NCBI RefSeq assembly: GCF_017742995.1
Contig: NZ_CP072426.1
Span: 1,178,001-1,242,000 of the forward strand
Direction of reading: 5' to 3'
DNA length: 64,000 nucleotides
Source: Pseudoalteromonas viridis
GTDB lineage: Bacteria > Pseudomonadota > Gammaproteobacteria > Enterobacterales > Alteromonadaceae
The notes under the pieces are model-generated. The model searched no databases. It was not told the DNA's origin and saw only the letters and a program-made list of their open reading frames with translations. This document shows, one piece after another, positions 54,690 to 64,000 of the stretch. Every line of letters begins with the position of its first letter. Positions within the stretch are counted from its first letter, which is position 1. Position numbers and translations under genes: made by a program.

Positions 54690-57503
54690 CTAGGCCAGGC
54701 TCTGAGTGTGCTCCTGAGCAAACTCGCTGCACCAGATCTCCAACTCTGCCAGTGACATAGGTTTGGCATACACATAACCCTGTACCAGGTCGCATTCCAT
54801 GGCTTTTAAGCCTTCGAGCTGGGCGACATGTTCTACCCCTTCGGCGATAACCGACAGCCCCAGACTGGCGGCCATGGATAATATTGCGCGTACCAGGTTT
54901 TGCGAGTCAGGGGCGTGTGCAAACTCGTGAATAAAGCTCTTATCAATTTTAATGGTGTTAATGGGGAAGCGGCGCAAATAGCTTAACGAAGAGTACCCTG
55001 TACCAAAATCATCTATCGACAGGTGAGCGCCTGTTGCCCTGAGCCCCTCCAGCCAGGCCAGGATCGCCTGGTCGTCATCCAGTAAAATGCTCTCGGTGAT
55101 CTCAAGTGCCAGATTGGCGGGTTTGAATCCGGTCTGACGCAGAATATGACGCAAAGTGGTGGCATTAAACCCAAGCCGGTATTGCTGGCTGGAAATATTG
55201 GCCGACAAACAACAATCCAGGCCCAGTTTAGTGTTTAACGCAGCAATGTCTGAGGTTGAACGCATCAGCATCCACTCACCCAGCTCAGAGATCAAACCGC
55301 TTTCTTCGGCAACCGGAATAAACTCATCAGGTGCTATAAACTGGTCATAATGCGGCCAGCGGGTCAGGGCTTCAAAGCCATACAACTGGCCCGTTTTAAG
55401 CTCAATAATGGGCTGGTAGAATACTGCCAGCTCGTTGTTTGCAATGGCTTTGCGCAGCAATTGCTCCAGCTCAACGCGACGGTTGACCTGCTGCTGCATG
55501 GATGGCGCAAAATAGTGATACTGATTACGGCCACTTTCTTTGGCCTTGTACATGGCAAGGTCGGCCCGGCGCAGGATCTCCTGCTGTTCATTAGCATCAT
55601 CAGGCATGATGGCAATGCCAATGCTGGCACCGCTGATCACCTCAAAGCCATTAATGTTAAAGGGCTGAGCCAGTGATGTGAGGATCTTTTCTGCAACTTT
55701 TGCGGCGTCTTCCACTTCACTTATCTGGCTCAGCAACAGCACAAATTCATCACCCCCAAAGCGTGCCAGGGTGTCTGTCCGCCTTACCAAATGGTTAAGT
55801 CGGTTGGCGACTTCCAGCAGCAAGTTATCGCCGGCGTCATGCCCCATCGTATCGTTAATACGTTTAAACCTGTCCAGGTCGATAAACAGCAAAGCACTCA
55901 GGTGCGGCTGGCGTTCAATTTGTTTCAGATCCTGGCAGATCCTGTCCAGTAACAGACGTCGGTTTGGCAGCCCGGTTAATGCGTCATACATGGCCTGATA
56001 AGCAATTTTGGCCTCCTGCTCTTTGCGTTCCGTCATATCGGAGAGCACCGCAATATATTGCTGTACCTGTCCCTGTTCATCCTCAACCGCACTGATGGCC
56101 AGCCACTCAGGATAAATGGTGCCATCTTTACGCCGATTCCAGATTTCGGCGGCCCACTCCCCTTTCGTTTCAAGCGTATGCCACATGTGTTCATAAAAAC
56201 GTTTATCATGACGCCCCGAGCTGAGCAGGTTCGGTTTTTTGCCTAATACTTCCTGCTCAGGATAGCCCGTAATGCGGGTAAAGGCTGGATTGACCGCCGT
56301 TATTTCAAGATTGGCGTTGGTGGTCATGATCCCTTCCTGGGTTGCCTGGTATACCGCCGCTGCGGTCTTCAGTTCAGCTTCAACTTCCTTAAACTCAGTG
56401 ACATCCACACTGATGTAAACATATCCGCCGTCTTCAGTGCGGGCATGGCGGATCTGTAGCCAGCGCCCGTGCGCCGTTTTTTGCAATCGTTGTGGCGTAT
56501 CACTTTGCTCATGCACAAACTCAGCCTGGCGCAGTTGCCACTCATTCAGCGTTTGCGGAAACTGAGTGCGACACGCCACGCCATAGTGGCGCAGCCAGCA
56601 CTGGTTGGTCAGCATCAGGGTGCCTTCGCTGTCGTATAGTGCAAACCCTTCCTGCAGCCGCTCAATGGCGTCATGCAACAACTGACTGGCCTGCAGTGCA
56701 CGATTTTTTGCCTTGTTTAAACGCTGTAAAATAAATAACAGCATCAGCAGTAAAACCACGGCCAGGCCAAATAACTGCTCGCTCAGCGTCCGGGTTTGGC
56801 GCAACTGAGCGCCGTGCAAGTCCATTTGTGCCCGATACAGCCGGGCAAAGGCTTCTTTGCTGTTAATGGCCAGGTATTCCTGACGGGTTGCGTGCACCTG
56901 ACGATAGTAATCGACTGCAACCTGAATATGATTGACGAAGCGGCGGCTAAGCAGTGCGTGCTCAGGATCGGTTACCGTCGCCTGTGCCAAAGTGCGGATC
57001 CGGGTATCCAGCAGCAGCTCATCCAGCGACTGTCCTGAGGTGACCAGGCTTGCCAGTATGGTGCTGCCAAGCAGTGCCTGAGGGTGATTAGACGCAACCA
57101 TTTCATCGAGCACCACGGGCAGATAAGTCAGGCCATTTCGCATCCCTACCGCCTGGGTTTTTAATTGCTCCATAAGGACCATTTTATGCCTGAGCAACCT
57201 CAGATATGCCAGATATTCAATGCCTGCCTGGCGCGTTTGCTGCCTTTCTACCAGCTGCTGCAGTGTCCTGTCTAGCTGCTGTAGTTCGTCAAAATGGCGC
57301 AAACTGCCCACACTAAGTTCAAGCGCGAACTTATCTAATTTGGCATCAATGGATTTGGCATCAAACAAATGCGACACCTGCTCGTGCTGACGCTCGCCGG
57401 TGGCAATATGCGCACGGAAGAAGTACACCATTAATGCCGTCAGCACCACGACTAACAAGCACTGACCTATCACCGGCAAGTTGATCTTTACATTACGCTT
57501 CAT
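54690..57503 (-). CDS. Membrane c-di-GMP enzyme: PAS-PAS-GGDEF-EAL
   Basis: 937 residues. TM1 about 9-28, a helical periplasmic domain (30-235, DAHL-like), TM2 about 240-260, two PAS domains (about 280-375 and 380-495), GGDEF (about 505-665) with intact GGDEF in RFGGDEFVL and I-site RRTD five residues before it, and EAL (about 685-930) with GFEALTRW, ANIS, EITES, DDFGTGYSSL, KIDKSF and AEGVE. All key residues of both domains are present, so both synthesis and hydrolysis of c-di-GMP are possible. Its start overlaps the stop of the di-haem peroxidase gene by 4 bases, tying the two together. Confidence 0.93.
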   Translation of the reverse strand: MKRNVKINLPVIGQCLLVVVLTALMVYFFRAHIATGERQHEQVSHLFDAKSIDAKLDKFALELSVGSLRHFDELQQLDRTLQQLVERQQTRQAGIEYLAYLRLLRHKMVLMEQLKTQAVGMRNGLTYLPVVLDEMVASNHPQALLGSTILASLVTSGQSLDELLLDTRIRTLAQATVTDPEHALLSRRFVNHIQVAVDYYRQVHATRQEYLAINSKEAFARLYRAQMDLHGAQLRQTRTLSEQLFGLAVVLLLMLLFILQRLNKAKNRALQASQLLHDAIERLQEGFALYDSEGTLMLTNQCWLRHYGVACRTQFPQTLNEWQLRQAEFVHEQSDTPQRLQKTAHGRWLQIRHARTEDGGYVYISVDVTEFKEVEAELKTAAAVYQATQEGIMTTNANLEITAVNPAFTRITGYPEQEVLGKKPNLLSSGRHDKRFYEHMWHTLETKGEWAAEIWNRRKDGTIYPEWLAISAVEDEQGQVQQYIAVLSDMTERKEQEAKIAYQAMYDALTGLPNRRLLLDRICQDLKQIERQPHLSALLFIDLDRFKRINDTMGHDAGDNLLLEVANRLNHLVRRTDTLARFGGDEFVLLLSQISEVEDAAKVAEKILTSLAQPFNINGFEVISGASIGIAIMPDDANEQQEILRRADLAMYKAKESGRNQYHYFAPSMQQQVNRRVELEQLLRKAIANNELAVFYQPIIELKTGQLYGFEALTRWPHYDQFIAPDEFIPVAEESGLISELGEWMLMRSTSDIAALNTKLGLDCCLSANISSQQYRLGFNATTLRHILRQTGFKPANLALEITESILLDDDQAILAWLEGLRATGAHLSIDDFGTGYSSLSYLRRFPINTIKIDKSFIHEFAHAPDSQNLVRAILSMAASLGLSVIAEGVEHVAQLEGLKAMECDLVQGYVYAKPMSLAELEIWCSEFAQEHTQSLA

Positions 57504-58435
57504 GGCGTCATTTCCTGATGATGCCCAACCAGGCTTTCGAGAAAGGCCGCAATGGCTTTAAGCTCTGCCTTACTTAACGAGCGACCAAGCTGATAGCGGG
57601 CCATAGTATCAATGGCACCTTCGAGGCTTTGCTCACTGCCGTCATGAAAAAAATAGGCCTGCCTGGCTGCCAGGCGTAAACCCGGCACCTTAAAGGTGAA
57701 CTTATCGGCTTCACGTTTTGTGACGTTGTACCTGCCGTAGTCTGCGGGCTCGATTGGGGTGCCGCGATCGCCAAAATAGTCACCAAACGTGCCCATTTTG
57801 GCAAACATATTACCGCCCACATTTTTACCCTGATGGCAATTGATACAGCCATAATACTTAAACAAGCGATAGCCTTCCTGAGCCTGCTCAGACAAAGGTC
57901 CTTTACCTTGCAACCACAAATCAAACGGCGCATTCAGGGTGATCAGACTGCGCTCATAATGGGCAATGGCGTCGCTGATGGCATCACTCGACAGGCCGCC
58001 CTTGTAAACCTGCTTAAACGCGCTGACAAATGACTTATCCTCGTTGAGTGTGGCGATTAGCTCTGGCCAGGTGGTTGCAAATTCTTTAGGATTTTCTACG
58101 GGCAGCGTAACCTGGGCTTTTAAATCTATGGCTTTGCCATCCCAGGCCTGACGAATATTGAATACTGAGTTGTACACTGTGGGTGCCCTTACATCGCCAA
58201 GCCGTCCGGCGACGCCCTTTGAGCGCGGTACCTTATCGGCACCATGGGTTGCCAGCTGATGACACGACGCGCAGCTCACTTCGTTAGAGTGCGAGAGCCG
58301 GGTGTCAAAAAACAGCTGCCGGCCCAGGGCCACCTTACGCTCATCCGTTGCGACACTATGTAAAGGTAAAATGGGTTCGGCTGCCACACACACTGAACTG
58401 CTTAGCAATGCCCAAATCAGAAATCTCAGTATCAC
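57500..58435 (-). CDS. Di-haem cytochrome c peroxidase (CcpA/MauG family)
   Basis: 311 residues. Signal peptide 1-19 (ends VAA). Two haem-c sites, C55-A-S-C58-H59 and C197-I-N-C200-H201. ALGRQLFFDTRLS and the PTVYNSVFN block match the family. Predicted periplasmic peroxidase reducing hydrogen peroxide with electrons from small cytochromes, or a MauG-like oxidase; the length fits either. It is the first gene of an operon with the GGDEF-EAL protein (4-base overlap), which suggests that peroxide or redox state feeds into c-di-GMP signalling. That link is inference. Confidence 0.92.
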   Translation of the reverse strand: MILRFLIWALLSSSVCVAAEPILPLHSVATDERKVALGRQLFFDTRLSHSNEVSCASCHQLATHGADKVPRSKGVAGRLGDVRAPTVYNSVFNIRQAWDGKAIDLKAQVTLPVENPKEFATTWPELIATLNEDKSFVSAFKQVYKGGLSSDAISDAIAHYERSLITLNAPFDLWLQGKGPLSEQAQEGYRLFKYYGCINCHQGKNVGGNMFAKMGTFGDYFGDRGTPIEPADYGRYNVTKREADKFTFKVPGLRLAARQAYFFHDGSEQSLEGAIDTMARYQLGRSLSKAELKAIAAFLESLVGHHQEMTP

Positions 58436-58662
58436 GCTTTAGTACCACTCACAGGGGCTAAACACCTTACTAATGTAGCAATTGCAAGTGTCGGCTGATT
58501 TGATTTGGAATAAAGAAACCGCTATCTAAAACGCATCGCGCTCAGCTTAGGCCAGTTAACCGCGCTTTATTTAACTCCGCCGACAATAAATTCTGATAAC
58601 GAGAGGTGCAACTTAAAATTTTGTCTAAACTTGTGAGATAAGAAGCTTTTTTACTTTAGTTT

Positions 58663-61056
58663 ATGCAATTAAAAACGCGCCTGATGGTGATCCTGGGTTT
58701 AACTGCGCTGGCACCTATGCTAGTGATTTTTTTACTGGCAATGCTGCACAGCACCGAGCAGGCAAAACGCCTGAGTATTTCGGCTGCCCAGGCCAAAGTG
58801 TATAACGCCGCGGCCATCTTTGACCGTTACTTTGCCAAGCGTAAAAGCGAAGTGGCCACGCTGGCTCGTCAGCCCACCTTAAAAACCATGAACTTTGAGC
58901 AAATCGCCCCTATTTTACACAGCGAAAAAGCCGCCCATCAGCAAACCTACGAAAAGTTTATACTTGGCCGGCCCGACGGCAGCTTTCATAACACCGAAGG
59001 CGGCAACCCTTTTCAAAACATGCTCAGAACGTTTGACGACAAGGCCCCCGACTCGCGTAAAAGAACCATTACCCGGCGCGATTACTGGCAACAAACCATT
59101 GGCCGTAATGTCAATCAAAAAGCCGAAGTATATGTATCTGAACCTATGATCTCCTACACCACGGGCGTCAAACAAATTGTGGTGGCCGCCACCATACTGG
59201 CAAACGATGGCAAGGTGGCCGGTTTACTTGGTGGCAGTATCCCCTGGCGCGAAATTGACCGGCTGGTGCAGGCGGTGTCTAAACAGGTTGTACATCAATT
59301 TTACGACAATGCCCGGTTTATGCTGGTTTCCCAGGAAGGCATTTACATGTACCACTGGCAGCCGGACAAAATCATTCAGCTCAAACGCGAGCAAGGACAG
59401 TTTGTGGTTAATGACATTGGTGAGAAAATCGCCATTCGTTTAAAGGTCACCGAAGAGGCTGATCCACAACTACAAGAAATCGGTCTGAAAATGATCGCCG
59501 GGTTTAACGGCTACGCCAAATTAGCGCAAACCCCCACCCGTCCTAAGTCGTACATTTTTTATGCCCCGGTAAAATCCGCCGGCTACAGCATTGCCTTAAC
59601 TTTGCCTGAGCATGTGGTGTTTGCCCCTGTGTACGCGTTACGTCAGCAGCTGCTAATCATTCTTGGGTTTGCCGTGGCAATTTCATTACTGGTTGCCTGG
59701 CGTTTTTCCAACAGTATTTATCAGCCCATTGCAAAGCTTACCAAGGCCGCGCAGGCACTGACCCAGGGCAACTTTAATGTGTCTTTATCTACCCGGGGTA
59801 AAGACGAGCTGGCCAATCTCGGCTGTGCTTTTGCCCAAATGCGCGATAAAGTATTCCAGCGCGAATCTGAACTTGAACAACGGGTCGATGAGCGCACTGA
59901 AGCTTTGGAGCTGGCAAAACTGGCAGCGGAAGAAGCCGCCAATGCCAAAAGCCGCTTTCTGGCTAATATGAGTCATGAAATACGCACCCCAATGAATGGC
60001 ATTTTGGGCACTTTGCAGTTGCTGAACCAACAAAACAACTTCAATGAAGAGCAGGCTACGCTTATTCGGGTTGCCAATGAATCTGGGCAGAGCCTGCTGA
60101 CGCTTATCAACGACATTCTCGACATTTCTAAGTTAGATCAGGGCGAGGTGTCGCTGTATTTCGAACCCTTTGATCTGCACGCTGTACTGCACCACCTGGA
60201 ACAGCTGTTTAGCGAAAAGGTCATCGAAAAGCGGCTGCGTTTTCAATTGGTGATCGGCGACTCTGTGCCCAAAGAGGTGGTGAGCGATAAACACCGTCTG
60301 CAGCAGGTACTACTGAACCTGCTCAATAATGCCATCAAGTTCACTCACGAAGGCTTTATCCGTCTGGAAGTCGAAAATATTGGCAATATGGAGCAGGTAA
60401 TGCTGAAATTTACTGTTGCTGATAGCGGTATTGGCATTGCAAAAGATAAGCTCCCGCATATCTTTAACCCCTTTTATCAGGAAGACGAAAGCACTACCCG
60501 ACGTTACGGCGGCTCCGGGCTGGGTTTGTGTATTTGTCAGCAGATCATTGAGCTGTGCGGCGGCCACCTCAACTGCCAGTCACAGCAAGGAAAAGGCACA
60601 CAATTTGACTTTAACTGGCCTGTTGCGCCATGTTGCCTGATCTATTCCGAAGACAGCGACCAGATAACACTGGGCGCGCTTCATGGTCATGTTTTGCTCG
60701 CAGAGGACAATGCGGTCAACCAAATTGTCACCAAAGCCATTTTGGAAAAACTGGGCCTGAGTGTCACCATAGTCACCGATGGCCAGCAGGCGCTGCAACA
60801 GCTGGAAAAAGAACATTATGATCTGGTTCTGATGGACATGCACATGCCCAATATGGATGGCATAGAGGCGACCAAAGCGATCCGTAAAATGCCACAACAC
60901 CTGCAGCTGACCATTATTGCACTGACCGCCAACGTGTTGATCAAAGACATTGAAGCCTGCTTTGCTGCCGGTATGGACGACTACATCAGTAAGCCCATTG
61001 CGCTGGAGCAACTCAAAACCGTGCTCGATAAATGGTTAGCGGTAAAAAATGGCTAA
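58663..61056 (+). CDS. Hybrid sensor histidine kinase: Cache-HAMP-HisKA-HATPase-REC
   Basis: 797 residues. TM1 about 8-28, a double-Cache-like periplasmic sensor (35-325), TM2 about 330-350, HAMP (about 350-405), a coiled coil, HisKA with NMSHEIRTPMNG, HATPase_c with LNNAIKF, DSGIGI and GGSGLGLCI, then a receiver (about 675-790) with phosphoacceptor in LMDMHMPNMDG and Lys in ISKPI. Cache sensors bind small molecules such as amino acids or organic acids. No dedicated output gene lies nearby. Its end overlaps the convergent cupin gene by 21 bases. No clear ribosome-binding site. Confidence 0.93.
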   Translation: MQLKTRLMVILGLTALAPMLVIFLLAMLHSTEQAKRLSISAAQAKVYNAAAIFDRYFAKRKSEVATLARQPTLKTMNFEQIAPILHSEKAAHQQTYEKFILGRPDGSFHNTEGGNPFQNMLRTFDDKAPDSRKRTITRRDYWQQTIGRNVNQKAEVYVSEPMISYTTGVKQIVVAATILANDGKVAGLLGGSIPWREIDRLVQAVSKQVVHQFYDNARFMLVSQEGIYMYHWQPDKIIQLKREQGQFVVNDIGEKIAIRLKVTEEADPQLQEIGLKMIAGFNGYAKLAQTPTRPKSYIFYAPVKSAGYSIALTLPEHVVFAPVYALRQQLLIILGFAVAISLLVAWRFSNSIYQPIAKLTKAAQALTQGNFNVSLSTRGKDELANLGCAFAQMRDKVFQRESELEQRVDERTEALELAKLAAEEAANAKSRFLANMSHEIRTPMNGILGTLQLLNQQNNFNEEQATLIRVANESGQSLLTLINDILDISKLDQGEVSLYFEPFDLHAVLHHLEQLFSEKVIEKRLRFQLVIGDSVPKEVVSDKHRLQQVLLNLLNNAIKFTHEGFIRLEVENIGNMEQVMLKFTVADSGIGIAKDKLPHIFNPFYQEDESTTRRYGGSGLGLCICQQIIELCGGHLNCQSQQGKGTQFDFNWPVAPCCLIYSEDSDQITLGALHGHVLLAEDNAVNQIVTKAILEKLGLSVTIVTDGQQALQQLEKEHYDLVLMDMHMPNMDGIEATKAIRKMPQHLQLTIIALTANVLIKDIEACFAAGMDDYISKPIALEQLKTVLDKWLAVKNG

Positions 61057-61350
61057 CCAGACAGTTTCCTGCTCAGGAGCGGTCCAGCTGACTTTATGCT
61101 TACAATGCGCGGGAATGTTGAGGTGATCTCCGGCGCTCAGGCGCTCAACCCGGCCATCTTCAAATGTGAGTTCACCTGCCCCTTGCAGTACCAGAACCCA
61201 CTCATGCTCATCCTGATCGTACCAACCCTGAGGTGGCGAGGTATGCCCTTTGGATACAATACGCTCTATTTTGAGCTGTTCATGAGACAGTAATGTCTGG
61301 AAGACTTCGTCGCTGAGGTCTACAGGAATATCAGAAAACAGGTTATTCAT
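61036..61350 (-). CDS. Small cupin-domain protein
   Basis: 104 residues, a single cupin barrel: EHEWVLVLQGAGELTFEDG and GDHLNIPAHCKHKVSWT with two candidate metal-binding His. Small stand-alone cupins of this type may be sugar- or metabolite-binding or isomerases; no substrate can be given. Convergent with the hybrid kinase, 3' ends overlapping by 21 bases; upstream of tRNA-Ala on the same strand. Confidence 0.85.
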   Translation of the reverse strand: MNNLFSDIPVDLSDEVFQTLLSHEQLKIERIVSKGHTSPPQGWYDQDEHEWVLVLQGAGELTFEDGRVERLSAGDHLNIPAHCKHKVSWTAPEQETVWLAIFYR

Positions 61351-61434
61351 TGCTCACCGCAAATAAAATAAAGTAAAAACGTATCGTAACTTAGGCGAAC
61401 TAAAAAGAGAATGAATTGAAAGGGAAGAGAGATT

Positions 61435-61510
<76 letters not shown>

Positions 61511-61670
61511 AAATCGACGACAAAGATACTAGAAGATTTTTCTGCCTTTGAAAACCCCCAAATGTAACTTTTTTAAAGTAATTAAGCTGTTAGACTAAAT
61601 TTCAACCAAAGAGAGCGATATTTACTATCGCTCTGCCCGTTGTGCTGCTACAAATGCGCCCAGGGGCTGC

Positions 61671-62195
61671 TTAGTGCAGGAGTTGTAATGCGGCTTCAAG
61701 CTGTTGTTTAAGCTCGGTATTTGTCAGCTCGCCTGCTTCTGAGTCGAAGTTATCGAAAAAGCTTGGCACCGACAGGCTGGCTTTAACGTCCGCGGCAAAG
61801 AAAGGAGCCGACCCCACCGCTGATGCCAGCACGCTCTGTGCGCCACCTGGGCCCGGAGATGTTGCCATCATCAGCATCGGCGTATTCTGGTAAACCTGTT
61901 TATCTATGCGTGACGTCCAGTCAAACAGGTTCTTGTAAGCGGCTGAATAACTGCCATTGTGTTCGGCAAAAGACACAATGATTGCATCAGCGTCACCAAT
62001 TTTGGCGAAAAAGCGCTGAGCCTGGTCCGGAATACCACTCTGAGTCTCGCGCTCAATGCTGTAAATCGGCATTTCGTAGTCATTCAGGTCTAGCACTTCA
62101 ACTTCGGCATTGGGGATCAGCGAAGCTGCATAACTGGCTAACTGCTGGTTGATTGACTGGCGACTGTTACTGGCTGCAAATACTAAAACTTTCAT
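61671..62195 (-). CDS. NAD(P)H-dependent FMN reductase (flavodoxin-like)
   Basis: 174 residues. N-terminal VLVFAASNSRQSIN phosphate-binding turn for FMN, SFAEHNGSYSAAYKNLFDW and SPGPGGAQSVL match NADPH-dependent FMN/quinone reductases. Cytoplasmic reduction of flavin, quinone or azo compounds is expected. Divergent from a LysR regulator across 143 bases, the usual regulator-target arrangement. Confidence 0.9.
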   Translation of the reverse strand: MKVLVFAASNSRQSINQQLASYAASLIPNAEVEVLDLNDYEMPIYSIERETQSGIPDQAQRFFAKIGDADAIIVSFAEHNGSYSAAYKNLFDWTSRIDKQVYQNTPMLMMATSPGPGGAQSVLASAVGSAPFFAADVKASLSVPSFFDNFDSEAGELTNTELKQQLEAALQLLH

Positions 62196-62338
62196 GGTGT
62201 TACCCTCTCAAAATAAGTCTGAATTTAGATTCACCTGATGCCACACTTCACGCTGTGTTTGCCTCAAGCTGATGACAACCAGTGTATATTAGGTTTTAAT
62301 AATGATTAATAGGGCAAAAGTAAAGTTACTATTTCCAT

Positions 62339-63247
62339 ATGAATAACAATCTTTTTGAAGGCATAGAGATCTTCACTGAAGTGGTCGAGAGCCAGAGCTT
62401 TATTGCCGCAGCCCAGAAGCTGGGCCACTCGCCTTCTCATATCAGCAAAGTGATTGCCAGGCTTGAGGAGCGGCTGGGTGTCAGGCTGTTAAACCGCACC
62501 ACCCGCACCCTGGCTTTAACGCCCGAGGGGGAATCGTATTACCAAAACTGTACCCGGCTTATCCAGGATGCGCAGGCAGCCGCTCAGCAGCTGAATGTAG
62601 CCGATGATATCCCGCGCGGCACGCTGAAAATCACCTGTCCGGTGGCATTCAGTACAGATTACTTGCAACCCGTTTTGGCCGAGTATCTGAATCGTTATCC
62701 CAATGTCTCGCTTGAATGGGATCTTGAAGACAAAGCCGTTGATGTGATTGGCGATGGCTATGATCTGGCGGTACGGGCAACGCCTCAGCTGGAGGAGTCC
62801 AGCCTGATCTGTAAACGGGTCTATCGATGCAAGACCTATATTGTTGCCAGCCCGGATTATCTCAGCCGATTCGGGCAGCCACATCACCCCAAAGAGTTAC
62901 AAAAACACCACAGCATTTGTTATAGCAACCTCAAAACCCCCGACCGCTGGGAGTTTAAAGATAAACAGGGTAACGCATTTCATGTGGACGTAAGGCAAAG
63001 GATCTTATGTAACAATGGTCATATGCAAACCGCCATGGCGCGCGACGGAATAGGCATTGCGCGTCTGCCCGCCTTTTATGTCGACAGCTTAATCACACAG
63101 CAGCAGCTCGTCACTCTGTTTCCCGACTACCCGCAGCCCGATGTGAACGTGTATGTGGTGTATCCCAGCCGCCGCCACCTCTCACCCAAAGTACGGCACT
63201 TTATCGACCTGCTGTCAGCGCATTTTGAGCAAGCGAGTGGCAACTAG
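62339..63247 (+). CDS. LysR-family transcriptional regulator
   Basis: 302 residues. Winged helix-turn-helix at the N-terminus (FIAAAQKLGHSPSHISKVI) and a substrate-binding domain (about 92-298) of the CrgA/DsdC-like type. It probably controls the divergent flavin reductase gene and itself from the shared 143-base region. No strong ribosome-binding site before the ATG at 62339. Confidence 0.92.
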   Translation: MNNNLFEGIEIFTEVVESQSFIAAAQKLGHSPSHISKVIARLEERLGVRLLNRTTRTLALTPEGESYYQNCTRLIQDAQAAAQQLNVADDIPRGTLKITCPVAFSTDYLQPVLAEYLNRYPNVSLEWDLEDKAVDVIGDGYDLAVRATPQLEESSLICKRVYRCKTYIVASPDYLSRFGQPHHPKELQKHHSICYSNLKTPDRWEFKDKQGNAFHVDVRQRILCNNGHMQTAMARDGIGIARLPAFYVDSLITQQQLVTLFPDYPQPDVNVYVVYPSRRHLSPKVRHFIDLLSAHFEQASGN

Positions 63248-63285
63248 TACCAGTGCAATTACCATCGCTTAAAGGGCCGCCCCAA

Positions 63286-64000
63286 TTAGCTGGCTGTTGC
63301 CCAGTCACAGGCTTTGACGGCGTTGTACCAGCGGCGCTCGAATGGCCTGTTCACCAGGGGCTTAGGTAACTGAACGTCTACACCGAGGGGCGTTGCCAGG
63401 TGCTGAAACACCAGGCGGCGCACATTGTCATCCTGAAGCTGTGTGTAGGCCAGCTTCAGAGCACTTTTACTTTGCTGACTCACCGGGTGCCCTTCCAGCT
63501 GCATAAAACGGGCATTGACCCATAGCAACATGGCCTGCTTGGTCTCGTTGGGAAATGACTCGGTTAATCTGGCGGTCGGTCCGTATAACCGCTGATAGTT
63601 CAGCAGCTGCTTTTGAATAATAAAAGCAAACAGTAAATTCACGCCTGCGGAGATCTGCCCGGAGCGTTTGTCTATTTCCTGGTAATTCGCCAGCGCTTTA
63701 CGAAACTGCGCTTCTGCCTCTGCCACTTTGCCAAGCTCCAGCTCAATGATCCCCAAATTATTAGCAATAATGCCATTTTTAGAGGTGATCCCAGCCTTGT
63801 CGGCGATGTTAATCGCTCTGTCATACAAAGTTTTGGCTTGTTCATAGTCACCGAGCTGGCGAGATACCAACGCCAGGCTGTTGGTCAGGGTCAGCCGTTG
63901 TTGATCAGACTGTGCATGCTTATAAGCACACTCCAGGCTGAGTCTGGCATCGTTCAGGAAATCGTGGCGGCGTAACCAAATCCCCAGCGCACTCATGGCG
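63286..64000 (-). CDS. TPR-repeat protein (5' end outside window)
   Basis: At least 237 codons. TPR-like helices are visible: LTLTNSLALVSRQLGDYEQAKTLYDRAI in outline, GIIANNLGIIELELGKVAEAEAQF, and an Ala-rich helical tail. The frame has an internal Met close to the edge, but the preceding codons stay open to the window end. The N-terminus and any catalytic or receptor domain lie outside. Ends WYNAVKACDWATAS. Confidence 0.75.
   Translation of the reverse strand, partial: AMSALGIWLRRHDFLNDARLSLECAYKHAQSDQQRLTLTNSLALVSRQLGDYEQAKTLYDRAINIADKAGITSKNGIIANNLGIIELELGKVAEAEAQFRKALANYQEIDKRSGQISAGVNLLFAFIIQKQLLNYQRLYGPTARLTESFPNETKQAMLLWVNARFMQLEGHPVSQQSKSALKLAYTQLQDDNVRRLVFQHLATPLGVDVQLPKPLVNRPFERRWYNAVKACDWATAS

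Overview
The window looks like a chromosomal segment of a marine gammaproteobacterium of the Alteromonadales, most likely Pseudoalteromonas. This is inferred from the mix of TonB-dependent receptors, an exported M4/M12-type protease arsenal, a FucP-like N-acetylglucosamine permease with an ROK kinase and a GH20 enzyme, many hybrid sensor kinases, and the conserved ybbP-ybbA/tesA divergent pair. There is no rRNA, CRISPR array, phage or recognisable insertion sequence. One tRNA (Ala, GGC) is present.

Layout. 1-7.9 kb: a signalling block on the minus strand (three-receiver hybrid kinase, CheR, response regulator-PAS protein cut by the window edge), a LysR gene remnant, then an OmpR-type two-component pair. 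8-9.7 kb: exported lipoprotein amidohydrolase. 9.7-19.2 kb: chitin-oligosaccharide/GlcNAc block (GH20 hexosaminidase, ROK kinase and MFS permease in one translationally coupled operon; a large TonB-dependent receptor; a divergent AraC regulator). 19.3-21.1 kb: an unusual class D beta-lactamase-like protein and an unknown exported protein. 21.1-25 kb: ybbP, ybbA and divergent tesA.

25.3-38.7 kb is the most unusual part. Two tandemly duplicated M4 metalloproteases, the first lacking its C-terminal modules, lead into a run of exported proteins on the same strand: a protein ending in a Hint self-processing domain, a MACPF-like protein, a small GEVED-domain protein, and two more MACPF-like proteins. 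Gaps are short and several hold stem-loops. I read this as a secreted pore-forming/proteolytic system. The MACPF and Hint assignments come from motif reading only. A TonB-dependent receptor follows (38.8-41.4 kb).

41.4-46 kb: a metzincin protease whose prodomain-like partner is a separate membrane-anchored gene, and a convergent S33-type exported peptidase. 46-54.7 kb: accessory region with several unrecognised genes, long gaps, an OmpR-type two-component pair, a stand-alone winged-helix regulator, an exported DJ-1/PfpI protein and a frameshifted DUF3293 gene. 54.7-64 kb: a GGDEF-EAL protein overlapping a di-haem peroxidase gene, a Cache hybrid kinase, a cupin, tRNA-Ala, a flavin reductase with a divergent LysR regulator, and a TPR protein cut by the window end.
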